From NCBI RefSeq assembly GCF_030269365.1, contig NZ_BSTF01000007.1:310001-374000 (forward strand): a stretch of DNA of 64,000 nt, in the 5' to 3' direction. The notes under the pieces were generated by a model that saw only the letters and a list, made by a program, of their open reading frames with translations, had not been told where the DNA came from and did no database searches. Both the position numbers and the translations under genes were made by a program. Source of the DNA: Lentzea sp. NBRC 102530 (GTDB taxonomy: Bacteria; Actinomycetota; Actinomycetes; Mycobacteriales; Pseudonocardiaceae). This document shows, one piece after another, positions 23,750 through 32,352 of the stretch (within the stretch, counting starts at the first letter, position 1; every line of letters begins with the position of its first letter).

Positions 23750-23859
23750 CTACGGCGACCAGAGGGCCACCACGGCCTCACCCGCGATGGCACGCGCGGT
23801 CACCTTCTCCCAGCGCTCACTTGATTCTTCTCGCTTTCGTTGGAGAACAAGGAGTTTCC

Positions 23860-25518
23860 ATGAGAATGAGGCGTGTTTGCGCTGCCGTCACCGCGACCGC
23901 CCTGGCGTTCACCGGTGCCTGTTCGGCGACAAACCCGGGCAGCGGGGGCAACTCCGCCGGCGTGCTCAACGTGGGCATGCCGAACGGACCCCAAACGGAG
24001 AACAACAACCCGTTCCTCAACTCGTCGGCGTCCTCGTCGCTCGGCTACCGGCGGTTGCTCTTCGAACCGCTCGCCATGGTCAACGAGGTCAAGGTGACAG
24101 ACCAGCCGAAGCCTTGGCTGGCAACGAAGTTCACCTGGTCGGACAACTACCACAAGCTGTCGCTCACCATCCGCGACGGCGTCTCGTGGTCCGACGGCAA
24201 GCCGCTGACGGCCGAGGACGTGGCGTACACCTTCGAGCTCCTCAAGAAGAACCCCGGGCTCAACATCGAAGGCGTGCCCTACCAGGACATCTCGTTCTCC
24301 GGCAGCGAGGTCACCGTCGGCTTCCCGAAGTCGCAGTTCGTCAACCAGAAGAAGATCCTCGAGCAGTTCGTGGTGCCCAAGCACCAGTGGTCGACGTTCG
24401 CCAACCCGTCGACCGAGACGCTGAAGGACCCGATCGGCAGCGGCCCGTACACACTGAAGTCGTTCACCCCGCAGACGGTGACGCTGTCGGTCCGGGACAA
24501 GTACTGGCAGGAGCTCCCGAAGGTCAAGGAGCTGCGCTACACCTCCTACAGCGACAACAACGCGCAGACCAACGCGCTCGCCACGGGCGCCGCGGAGTGG
24601 AGTTTCGTCTTCATCCCCAACTACGAGGCCGCCTACACCAGCAAGGACCCGAAGAACCACAAGCTGTGGTTCCCGCCGGTCCTCGGCGTGCACGGACTCT
24701 GGTTCAACACCAAGGCCAAGCCGTGGGACGACCCGGCCCTGCGCCGTGCCGCGAACATGGTCGTCAACCGCGACGACATCTTCACGCAGGGCGAGGCCGG
24801 CTACTTCTACCCGAAGGTCGACAACATCACCGGCATCCCGACGCCCGCCGGTGAGTCGTTCATCGCCCCGCAGTTCAAGGACAAGAAGGTGACCGTCGAC
24901 GTCGAGGGCGCGAAGAAGGCGCTGACCGAGGCGGGCTACACGTTCGACGGGAACACGTTGAAGGGCAAGGACGGCGCGCCCGTCACGATCACGCTCACCG
25001 TCCCGTCCGGGTGGTCCGACTACGTCACCGACCTGGAGATCATCAAGGACAACTTCTCCAAGATCGGCATCAACGCCACGGTGAACCTGCAGAACGCCGA
25101 CGCGTGGACCAAGGCGCTCGACGTGGGCGACTTCGGCGCCGCGATGCACTGGACCAACAACGGTCAGACGCTCTACGACATCTACCAGTCCATCATGGAC
25201 GGTGCGCTGTACAAGCCGATCGGCACGCCCGGCGTCAACGGCAACTACGGCCGCTACGAGAACCCGGCCGCCACCAAGGCGCTCGACGACTTCGCGAACG
25301 CGGCCGACGAGTCGGTGCGCAACGCGGCGTTGCAGGAGCTGCAGAAGATCTTCGTGCAGGACATGCCGGTGATCATCACGTCGGCCGCGAACGGCGGCGG
25401 CCAGTACAGCACGAAGAACTGGGTGGGCTGGCCGAGCGACTCCGACCAGTACGCCCCCGTTCAGCCGACCCTCGAAAACGCCCTCGACATCGTGCTGAAG
25501 CTGAGGCCTGCCTCGTGA
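23860..25518 (+). CDS. ABC transporter substrate-binding lipoprotein (Dpp/Opp type)
   Basis: 552 residues from the ATG at 23860 (AAGGAG upstream). Signal peptide with lipobox (LAFTGAC). The SBP_bac_5 fold is evident: [84 protein letters not shown]. The family binds oligopeptides but also beta-gluco-oligosaccharides and other ligands. Given the adjacent ROK regulator and beta-glucosidase locus, an oligosaccharide ligand is inferred here. It is the first gene of a five-gene operon with overlapping ends. Confidence 0.92.
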   Translation: MRMRRVCAAVTATALAFTGACSATNPGSGGNSAGVLNVGMPNGPQTENNNPFLNSSASSSLGYRRLLFEPLAMVNEVKVTDQPKPWLATKFTWSDNYHKLSLTIRDGVSWSDGKPLTAEDVAYTFELLKKNPGLNIEGVPYQDISFSGSEVTVGFPKSQFVNQKKILEQFVVPKHQWSTFANPSTETLKDPIGSGPYTLKSFTPQTVTLSVRDKYWQELPKVKELRYTSYSDNNAQTNALATGAAEWSFVFIPNYEAAYTSKDPKNHKLWFPPVLGVHGLWFNTKAKPWDDPALRRAANMVVNRDDIFTQGEAGYFYPKVDNITGIPTPAGESFIAPQFKDKKVTVDVEGAKKALTEAGYTFDGNTLKGKDGAPVTITLTVPSGWSDYVTDLEIIKDNFSKIGINATVNLQNADAWTKALDVGDFGAAMHWTNNGQTLYDIYQSIMDGALYKPIGTPGVNGNYGRYENPAATKALDDFANAADESVRNAALQELQKIFVQDMPVIITSAANGGGQYSTKNWVGWPSDSDQYAPVQPTLENALDIVLKLRPAS

Positions 25519-26576
25519 CGGCCGAGGCAGCGCCGGCGGTCTCCGGGACGGTCTCTTCGGAGATCGTCCTGGAGGCCGACGGCCTCACCAAGCACTTCCC
25601 CGTCAGCAAGCCGTTCGCGCGCACGAAGAAGGCTGTGCGCGCGGTCGAGGGAGTGTCGTTCCAGCTGCGCAAGGCGAGCGTGACCGCGCTCGTCGGCGAG
25701 TCCGGCTCGGGCAAGTCGACGGTCGCCCGCCTGCTCGCCCAGCTCTACCCGCTGACGTCCGGCGAGATCCGGCTGCACGGCGCGAACGTCGCGGTACGAG
25801 GAGGCCTGACGCGCGGCAGGAAGTTCCGCGCGTACTGCCGCCGGGTCCAGATGATCTTCCAGGACCCGTTCGCCTCGCTGAACCCCGTGCACACCATCCG
25901 CTACCACCTGACCAGGGCGCTCACCATCCACGGCAACCGCGGCGACGACCTGGAGTCCTCGCTCGCGGACCTGCTGACCCGGGTGCACCTGACGCCCGCC
26001 GAGCGGTACCTCGACCGGTACCCGCACGAGCTCTCCGGCGGGCAACGGCAGCGCGTGGCGATCGCACGGGCGCTGGCGGCGAGCCCGGAGGTGCTGCTGG
26101 CCGACGAACCGGTGTCCATGTTGGACGTCTCGATCCGGCTCGGCGTGCTGAACCTGTTGCGGGACCTGAAGGAACGCCTGCACCTCTCGATCCTCTACAT
26201 CACGCACGACATCGCGTCCGCCCGGTACTTCGCGGACGAGACGATCGTGATGTACGCGGGCCAGATCGTCGAGGGCGGCGACAGCGAGACCGTCACGCAA
26301 CGACCCGCGCACCCGTACACGCAGTTGCTGATCGAGTCGGCACCCGACCCCGACAGGCCGGCGGTGGAGGACAAGGACGGCGGGTTCGGCGAGCCGCCGT
26401 CCTTGATCGAACCGCCGCCGGGCTGTCGGTTCCACCCGCGTTGCCCGCACGCGTTGGACGTCTGCCGCACGGACGTTCCCCCGCGCTTCGAGCTGGGTGA
26501 CGGCCACTTCGCCGCCTGCTGGCTCTACGGCGACCACGGTGACCACGGCAACCACGGCGAGCGGGAGGCGTCGTGA
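25515..26576 (+). CDS. Oligopeptide-type ABC transporter ATP-binding protein (DppF/OppF-like)
   Basis: 353 residues; the GTG at 25515 overlaps the preceding stop by 4 bases. Walker [11 protein letters not shown]-loop [10 protein letters not shown], signature LSGGQRQR, Walker B VLLADEP and the oligopeptide-transporter C-terminal extension with [15 protein letters not shown]. It pairs with the second ATPase encoded at 28431 to power import. The C-terminus is an odd [10 protein letters not shown] repeat, an imperfect tandem at the DNA level near 26530-26565. Confidence 0.92.
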   Translation: MTAEAAPAVSGTVSSEIVLEADGLTKHFPVSKPFARTKKAVRAVEGVSFQLRKASVTALVGESGSGKSTVARLLAQLYPLTSGEIRLHGANVAVRGGLTRGRKFRAYCRRVQMIFQDPFASLNPVHTIRYHLTRALTIHGNRGDDLESSLADLLTRVHLTPAERYLDRYPHELSGGQRQRVAIARALAASPEVLLADEPVSMLDVSIRLGVLNLLRDLKERLHLSILYITHDIASARYFADETIVMYAGQIVEGGDSETVTQRPAHPYTQLLIESAPDPDRPAVEDKDGGFGEPPSLIEPPPGCRFHPRCPHALDVCRTDVPPRFELGDGHFAACWLYGDHGDHGNHGEREAS

Positions 26577-27553
26577 GCTACCTGCTGAAACGCCTCGGCT
26601 TCTACCTGCTCACCGTCTGGGCCGCGGTCACGATCAACTTCTTCGTGCCGCGGATGATCCCCGGCGACCCGGTGCAGGCACTGATCACCAAGCAGCGCGG
26701 GCAGATGACCAGCGAGGCCGTCCGGTCGTTGTACGTCCTCTTCGGACTGGACAAGGACGAGAGCCTGGCCAGCCAGTACTTCTCGTACCTAGGCCAACTG
26801 CTGCGCGGTGACCTCGGGATGTCGTTCACGTTCTTCCCGAGCCCGGTGGCGGACGTGATCGGCGACGGCCTGCCGTGGACCGTCGGGCTGGTCGGCATCA
26901 CGACCGTGATCGGCTTCTTCCTCGGCACCGCCGCGGGCGCCGTGGTGGGCTGGCGGCGCGGCACGTGGGCGGACTCGCTGATCCCGGTGACCACGTTCGT
27001 CTCGTCGATCCCGTACTTCTGGCTCGGCCTGGTGGCGATCGCGCTGCTCACCGGGCCGGGGAGCTTCTTCCCGGCGTCCGGCGCGTACGAGATCGGCCTC
27101 GTGCCCAACTGGGACTGGCAGTTCATCGGCAGCACCGTCCAGCACGGTCTGCTGCCGGCGTTCACGATCCTGGTGTCGTCGGTCAGCGGCTGGATCCTCA
27201 GCATGCGCAACATGATGGTGACGGTGTCGTCGGACGACTACGTCACCGTCGCGCACGCCAAGGGCCTGCCCGAACGCCGGGTGATGCTCGCCTACGCCGC
27301 CCGCAACGCGTTGCTGCCCAACGTGTCCGGCTTCGCGCTGGCGCTCGGGTTCATCGTCGGCGGCACCCTGCTGGTGGAGATCGTGTTCTCCTACCCCGGC
27401 CTCGGCCTCCAGCTGTTCCAGGCGGTCGGCGCCAAGGACTACCCGTTGCTGCAGGGCATCTTCCTCATCATCACGCTGTCCGTGCTGCTGGCGAACCTCC
27501 TCGCGGACGTCGCCTACCTGGCGCTGGACCCGCGCACCCGCAGGGAGGCCTGA
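26573..27553 (+). CDS. ABC transporter permease (DppB/OppB-like)
   Basis: 326 residues with the topology of the DppB class: an N-terminal helix ([27 protein letters not shown]) with the conserved GDP motif, a large external loop, then five helices. The BPD_transp_1 signature lies around [28 protein letters not shown]. The GTG start overlaps the preceding ATPase stop (GTGA). It forms the channel together with the next permease. Confidence 0.93.
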   Translation: MSYLLKRLGFYLLTVWAAVTINFFVPRMIPGDPVQALITKQRGQMTSEAVRSLYVLFGLDKDESLASQYFSYLGQLLRGDLGMSFTFFPSPVADVIGDGLPWTVGLVGITTVIGFFLGTAAGAVVGWRRGTWADSLIPVTTFVSSIPYFWLGLVAIALLTGPGSFFPASGAYEIGLVPNWDWQFIGSTVQHGLLPAFTILVSSVSGWILSMRNMMVTVSSDDYVTVAHAKGLPERRVMLAYAARNALLPNVSGFALALGFIVGGTLLVEIVFSYPGLGLQLFQAVGAKDYPLLQGIFLIITLSVLLANLLADVAYLALDPRTRREA

Positions 27554-28434
27554 TGCGCCACAACCGCAAGGCGTTCATCGGACTCGTCGCCCTCGGTGTG
27601 TTCGCCGTGCTGGCGGTCGTCGGGCCGTGGCTCGCGCCGTTCGAACCGTCGATGCGCAGCAACGCCCTGCTGCAGCCGCCGTCGTCGGAGCACTGGTTCG
27701 GCACGACGCACCTCGGCCAGGACATCTTCAGCCAGGTCCTGGCCGGCACCCGCAGCGTCGTGTTCGTCGGGGCCGTCGCGGGCATCGTCGCGACCGTGCT
27801 GTCGGTGCTCGTCGGCGTCACGGCCGGGTACCTCAGCGGCTCGGCGGGCGAGGGGCTGTCCGCGCTGTCCAACGTGTTCCTGGTGATCCCGGCGCTGCCG
27901 CTGATCGTCATCATCACCTCGTCGCTGCCCGAGACGAGCAACCTCACGATCGCGCTGGTGATCGGCCTGACGTCGTGGGCCTGGAACGCCCGCGTGCTGC
28001 GTGCGCAGACGTTGTCGCTGCGGCGCAGGGACTACGTCGAGGCGGCGCGCGCGAACGGCGAGTCGACGTGGCGGATCGTCCTGTTCGAGATCCTGCCGAA
28101 CCTGTACGCGGTGATCGCGTCCGGGTTCGTCGGCACGGTCCTGTTCGCGGTGATCTCCGAGATCACGCTGGCGTTCATCGGCGTGTCCGACGCGGGCGGC
28201 TGGAACTGGGGCACGGTGCTCTACTGGGCCCAGTCGCAGCAGGCGCTGGCGCAGGGCGCCTGGTGGTGGTTCGTGCCGGCCGGTCTCGCGATCGCGTTGC
28301 TCGGCACGGCGTTGTCGCTGGTCAACTTCGGCATCGACGAGTACGTCAACCCGCGCCTGCGCACCCGGTCGTCCCTGCGGGGCGTGCACATGCGCGTCGG
28401 CTTCACCCCCGTGCTGATCAAGGAGTCGTCATGA
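27553..28434 (+). CDS. ABC transporter permease (DppC/OppC-like)
   Basis: 293 residues, DppC class: N-terminal helix followed by LAPFEPSMRSNALLQPPSSEHWFGTTHLGQDIFSQVLAGTR, the typical D-x-x-GRD/LGQD-like block, then five helices with DYVEAARANGESTWRIVLFEILPN. The start at 27553 overlaps the previous stop by one base (TGATG). Partner of the 26573 permease. Confidence 0.93.
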   Translation: MRHNRKAFIGLVALGVFAVLAVVGPWLAPFEPSMRSNALLQPPSSEHWFGTTHLGQDIFSQVLAGTRSVVFVGAVAGIVATVLSVLVGVTAGYLSGSAGEGLSALSNVFLVIPALPLIVIITSSLPETSNLTIALVIGLTSWAWNARVLRAQTLSLRRRDYVEAARANGESTWRIVLFEILPNLYAVIASGFVGTVLFAVISEITLAFIGVSDAGGWNWGTVLYWAQSQQALAQGAWWWFVPAGLAIALLGTALSLVNFGIDEYVNPRLRTRSSLRGVHMRVGFTPVLIKESS

Positions 28435-29420
28435 AGGAGCGCATCCTCGACGTGCGCGGGCTGAACGTCGGCTACGGCCTCGGTGACGACGCGGTGCGCG
28501 CGGTCCGCGACGTCGACCTGACCCTGCACAAGGGCGAAGTGCTGGGCCTGGCGGGAGAATCCGGCAGCGGGAAGTCCACTCTGGCCTACGGCATGACCAG
28601 GTTGTTGCCACCGCCGGGCGTCGTGACCGGCGGCGAGGTGCTGTACCACCTGGAGGACGGCTCGTCGGTCGACCTGCTGCGGTTGCCCGACGCCGACCTC
28701 CGCAGGCTGCGGTGGTCCGAGATCGCGATCGTCTTCCAGGGCGCGATCAACTCGCTCAACCCCGTGCAACGCATCTCCACCCAGCTGGTGGACGTCCTCA
28801 AGGCGCACTCCCCGCGCACGCCGCACCGCCTCCGCCAGGACCGGGCGCGGGAACTGCTGACGCTGGTCGGCATCGCGACGGACCGGCTGCACAGCTACCC
28901 GCACCAGCTCTCCGGCGGCATGCGGCAGCGCGTGATGATCGCGATGGCGCTCGCCCTGCAACCGCGCGTCGTGATCATGGACGAGCCGACCACCGCGCTG
29001 GACGTGGTGGTGCAGCGGCAGATCCTGCGCACACTGGTCGACCTGCGCGAACGGCTCGGGTTCTCGGTCGTGTTCATCACCCACGACCTGTCGCTGCTGG
29101 TGGAGTTCTCGGACCGGATCGCGATCATGTACGCGGGCCGGGTGGTCGAGGAGGCGCAGTCGGCGGACCTCTACCGCACTCCCCTGCACCCCTACAGCGA
29201 CGGGCTGCTGCGGTCGTTCCCCGCGTTGAAGGGGCCGCGCCGCGACCTCGCGGGCATCCCCGGTTCGCCACCGGACCTGAGGACGATGCCGACCGGGTGC
29301 GCGTTCCACCCGAGGTGCCCGCGCGCGTTGGACGTCTGCGACAGCCAGACCCCGGCGTTGGGGCAGAGCAGGCAGAACCGGTCAGTGGCCTGCTGGCTGC
29401 ACCCGGTGGCGGTGCCCTGA
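28431..29420 (+). CDS. Oligopeptide-type ABC transporter ATP-binding protein (DppD/OppD-like)
   Basis: 329 residues. Walker [12 protein letters not shown]-loop FQGAINSLNP, signature LSGGMRQR, Walker B VVIMDEPTTALD, H-loop THD, and the C-terminal cysteine motif GCAFHPRCPRALDVC. The SMVFQ-type Q-loop with an Ala-Ile-Asn in place of Asp-Pro is typical of the DppD class. ATGA overlap with the permease gene. Its 3' end overlaps the convergent heme oxygenase gene by 39 bases. Confidence 0.93.
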   Translation: MKERILDVRGLNVGYGLGDDAVRAVRDVDLTLHKGEVLGLAGESGSGKSTLAYGMTRLLPPPGVVTGGEVLYHLEDGSSVDLLRLPDADLRRLRWSEIAIVFQGAINSLNPVQRISTQLVDVLKAHSPRTPHRLRQDRARELLTLVGIATDRLHSYPHQLSGGMRQRVMIAMALALQPRVVIMDEPTTALDVVVQRQILRTLVDLRERLGFSVVFITHDLSLLVEFSDRIAIMYAGRVVEEAQSADLYRTPLHPYSDGLLRSFPALKGPRRDLAGIPGSPPDLRTMPTGCAFHPRCPRALDVCDSQTPALGQSRQNRSVACWLHPVAVP

Positions 29421-29957
29421 CCAGGTGCGGAACGCCGAGAAGCAGGCGTTCGCCGCGTCGCTCGCCGCCGGGAACCCGGCGGCGGGCAGGGCGGCCTCCG
29501 CCATCGCTCCGAACCCGCGGAACCTCCGGCGCGCGTCCCCGTTCCCGCCGAAGAACGCGACCGGCACCGGCCCGAGGGCGTCCGCGACCCAGCGCGTGAT
29601 CACCTGGCCGCCGAGCCGCGCGCCCTCGACGACGTACAGCGCGCCGATCAACCTCGGGAGCGTGCTCACGTCCGGTGGCACACATCGCCGCAACTCGTCG
29701 ATCCGTTCCGCGCTCCAGTCGAGTCCGCTCAGGTCCGAACGGAGATGTGCCGCGCCGGGCAAAAGTTCCCAGTGCAGGTCGTGTGCCGCGATGGACGCGG
29801 CCAACGCCCGTTCGAGCGGTTCGTGGAACCCGAGGAAGGTCGCCAGCAGATCCTCGTACCGCGCGCGCGAGATCGTGTCCGGACCGATCCCGAGGTCGTC
29901 CTCCAGCGCGAGATGAGCCGCACGGGTCTCGGTGCGCAGGCGCGCGAGCAGGGTCAT
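29382..29957 (-). CDS. Biliverdin-producing heme oxygenase
   Basis: 191 residues, all-helical. The proximal heme ligand is probably H15 in RAAHLALEDDLG, matching the family pattern R-x-x-H-x-x-L-E. LIGALYVVEGARLGGQVITRW matches the distal-helix glycine-rich segment of bacterial BphO/HemO enzymes. It would open heme to biliverdin, the chromophore required by the phytochrome encoded at 32353. The ATG overlaps the stop of the response regulator gene (ATGA), so both are made from the phosphatase operon. Confidence 0.85.
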   Translation of the reverse strand: MTLLARLRTETRAAHLALEDDLGIGPDTISRARYEDLLATFLGFHEPLERALAASIAAHDLHWELLPGAAHLRSDLSGLDWSAERIDELRRCVPPDVSTLPRLIGALYVVEGARLGGQVITRWVADALGPVPVAFFGGNGDARRRFRGFGAMAEAALPAAGFPAASDAANACFSAFRTWSGHRHRVQPAGH

Positions 29958-30394
29958 GAGTCCGCGCTGGGACGCACGAAGTCGTTGGTGTGCCAGTAGT
30001 CCACCGCACCCTGGAGCACCGTGCGGAACAGCGTGAAGTTCACCGGCTTGTAGACGTAGCTGTCCGCGCCGGCCTCGTAGCAGCGGTCGATGTCCGCCGA
30101 GGTCGTCGACGAGGTGAAGACGACGACGATCACGTCCTTCAGCCGGGGGTCGGGATCGGCGCGCAGGTCCGCGAGCACGCGGTAGCCGTCCACGCCCGGC
30201 ATGTTCAGGTCGAGCAGCACCAGGGCCGGGAACGACCGGGTGCCGTCGCGCAGCCGGTCCGCGACCCGGTCTCCGTCGGGCAGGAACTCCAGCACGAGTT
30301 CGGGGTGCGAGCGGGACAGGGCGCGCTGGATGGCCTCCCGGTCCTCGTCGCTGTCCTCCACGACCAGCACGAGCTGTTCCTCGCCGGCCGTCAC
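29954..30394 (-). CDS. Single-domain response regulator (Rcp1-like)
   Basis: 146 residues, receiver domain only. Acidic VEDSDEDRE, phospho-acceptor Asp in ALVLLDLNMPGVDG, Thr/Ser in VFTSS and Lys in YVYKPVNF. The LNMPGxDG and KPVNF motifs are typical of the Rcp1-like regulators that pair with bacteriophytochromes. Start is the GTG at 30394, which overlaps the phosphatase stop by 4 bases. It is the likely phosphate acceptor from the phytochrome kinase across the divergent promoter. Confidence 0.9.
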   Translation of the reverse strand: MTAGEEQLVLVVEDSDEDREAIQRALSRSHPELVLEFLPDGDRVADRLRDGTRSFPALVLLDLNMPGVDGYRVLADLRADPDPRLKDVIVVVFTSSTTSADIDRCYEAGADSYVYKPVNFTLFRTVLQGAVDYWHTNDFVRPSADS

Positions 30395-32304
30395 AGAACC
30401 TCCCACCACGTCTCTTCTCCCCGGTGGAACTCCACCCGCGCCCACTCGGCGTCGCCGTCCACGGTGACCCGCACGTCACCCGGTTCGAGCGAGGTGGTGA
30501 GGCGGTCCACCGGTCTGCCCAGCGACCGGACGGCCGCGAGTGCGGCGTCGAGCGCCTGTTCCGCCGGCAGTGTCGTGTCGAGGACCCGGTCGCCCCGGTA
30601 CCGGATCAGCAGCACAGCCGCGTCGTCGTCCACGGCGTACCGGCCGTCGCCCGCGACCAGCGTGCTCGCCATCTGCGGCAACGGCAGTCGGTGCAACGCC
30701 GCCAGCGTGGGTTCCAGGTCGGTGTCGCCGAAGAACGCCCCGGCGGCGTCGCGGGCCTCGACCAGCCCGTCGGTGAAGAGGATCACCGCGTCGCCGGGCC
30801 GCAGCACGTCGTCGGCCGGGGTGAACCTCAGCTCGTCGAGCACGCCGACGAGCGGGCCCCGGCAGGTGCTCTCCTCGATCCCGCCGTCGCGGCGGATGAT
30901 CACCGGTGGTGGATGGCCGGCGGTGAGCGCGCGCATCGGCAGACCGTCGGGGCCGGGCGTGCCGAACGTGATCGTGGCCAGCGTCAGGAACTTGGTGACC
31001 TCGTTGCGCAGCATCTTGGCGTTGAGCAGGCGCACCGCGTCCTCCGCGCGCCCGCCCTCCTCCAGGATCGTCTCGACGGTGTGCCGCGCCAGTCCGGTGA
31101 GGGCCGCGGCGGCGGCGCCTCGGCCGCACACGTCGCCGATGAGCGCGGTGAACCCGGTCGGCTGCCGGACGACGCCGTAGAAGTCGCCGCCGACCTCCAG
31201 CAGGTGGCCCGCGACGTTGTAACCGGTGGCGATCTCGACGCCGGGCAGGTCCGGCAGCACCGAGGGCAGCAGGTGCAGCTGGAGTTCCTCCACCTCCGCG
31301 CGCCGCTGGCTGTAGAGGGTGGCGTTGTCGATGGCGAGCGCCGCCCGTGCCGCGATGTCGCGGACGAACTCCCTGGTGGGCACGCGGCGCGCACCGGCCC
31401 GGTGAAAGAACGTCAGCACGCCGAGGACCCGGCTGCGGGCCTGCAGGACGGCGCTGGTCATCAACTCCAGCCCCACGTCGGCGGGCAGCAGCGACGGCAT
31501 CGGGTCGATCTCGTCACCGGACGCCTGCACCCCGGCCCACCGACCCTGCCGAAGGTGCTCGTTGAGCAGGCGTTCCCGACGCACGTCCACGTGGGCCGCG
31601 GCGATCTGCACCAGCTTGTCGTCGCGCTGGACGTGCACGGCGGCGCCGTCGGCAAGGCCGGGCACCGCCATCCGCACGACCGCGCGGAGGGTCTCGTCGA
31701 CGTCGAGCGACCGCGCGAGCCGCAGCGAGATCTCGGCCAGCACCGCGTCCGCCGCGAGCCTGGTGTCGAGCAACGCCTGGTCGGCGATCCGGTCGTCGGC
31801 CGCGATCACCACGTCGGCGACCTGCCCGAGCGCGGTCGCGACCGTCTCGGCCCCCGCCGCGGCGTCCAGGGTGACGAGCAGCAGGCCCCGGTCCCCCTCG
31901 GCGGCGCGGAACGCCGCGGCCACCACGACGGTGCCGCCGGCCTCGCGCATCCGTTCGGCCAGGTGCGGGGCGAACGCGGCCACCTCGGCCACGGTGAGGT
32001 TCGCGATCTTCGCCTGACCCTCGTCACGCGTCACGAGTTCGGGTGAAGTGGCCACCCACGGCAGCACGTCGGCGGCGAGCCCGGGCGGACCGCTGCGCAC
32101 CCCGCCGTCGTGGTCGGCCCACCGGACGACCGGCACTTCCCCGGACGGGTGGATGCGGGCCCCGAGCACACCGCGGACGTGCGGCAGCTCCAGGAGCCCC
32201 AAGTAGAGTTCCTTCGCGAAGACCTTGGTGCTGCCCGCCGCGAACGCGGCCCGCCACAGGGCGTGCAGGAGGTCCGGCCAGGTCGGCACTCGTCTCTCGG
32301 TCAC
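30391..32304 (-). CDS. GAF-domain SpoIIE-type protein phosphatase
   Basis: 637 residues from the GTG at 32304 (AAAGGAGGT about 10 bases upstream). The N-terminal ~170 residues are an unassigned sensory-like region, followed by a GAF domain (about 185-330) and a PP2C/SpoIIE phosphatase domain (about 355-560; GGDFYGVV, IGDVCGRGAAAAALTG, LTAGHPPPVII, ILFTDGLVEARD, DDDAAVLLIRY), with a short C-terminal extension. Such proteins dephosphorylate anti-anti-sigma factors. Encoded with a response regulator and heme oxygenase, and divergent from the phytochrome, it suggests light-linked stress signalling. The reading frame stays open far upstream, antisense to the phytochrome gene; this is not coding. 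Confidence 0.9.
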   Translation of the reverse strand: MTERRVPTWPDLLHALWRAAFAAGSTKVFAKELYLGLLELPHVRGVLGARIHPSGEVPVVRWADHDGGVRSGPPGLAADVLPWVATSPELVTRDEGQAKIANLTVAEVAAFAPHLAERMREAGGTVVVAAAFRAAEGDRGLLLVTLDAAAGAETVATALGQVADVVIAADDRIADQALLDTRLAADAVLAEISLRLARSLDVDETLRAVVRMAVPGLADGAAVHVQRDDKLVQIAAAHVDVRRERLLNEHLRQGRWAGVQASGDEIDPMPSLLPADVGLELMTSAVLQARSRVLGVLTFFHRAGARRVPTREFVRDIAARAALAIDNATLYSQRRAEVEELQLHLLPSVLPDLPGVEIATGYNVAGHLLEVGGDFYGVVRQPTGFTALIGDVCGRGAAAAALTGLARHTVETILEEGGRAEDAVRLLNAKMLRNEVTKFLTLATITFGTPGPDGLPMRALTAGHPPPVIIRRDGGIEESTCRGPLVGVLDELRFTPADDVLRPGDAVILFTDGLVEARDAAGAFFGDTDLEPTLAALHRLPLPQMASTLVAGDGRYAVDDDAAVLLIRYRGDRVLDTTLPAEQALDAALAAVRSLGRPVDRLTTSLEPGDVRVTVDGDAEWARVEFHRGEETWWEVL

Positions 32305-32352
32305 GCGGCCCGGCACCTCCTTTCCGCACGTCCACCGGGAGCTGGAACGAGT

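Noticed and set aside
29382-29420. Frame error at the overlap of the ABC ATPase and heme oxygenase genes
   Set aside because: Both C-termini look complete (CWLHPVAVP and the heme oxygenase end), so the 39-base convergent overlap is accepted as real.
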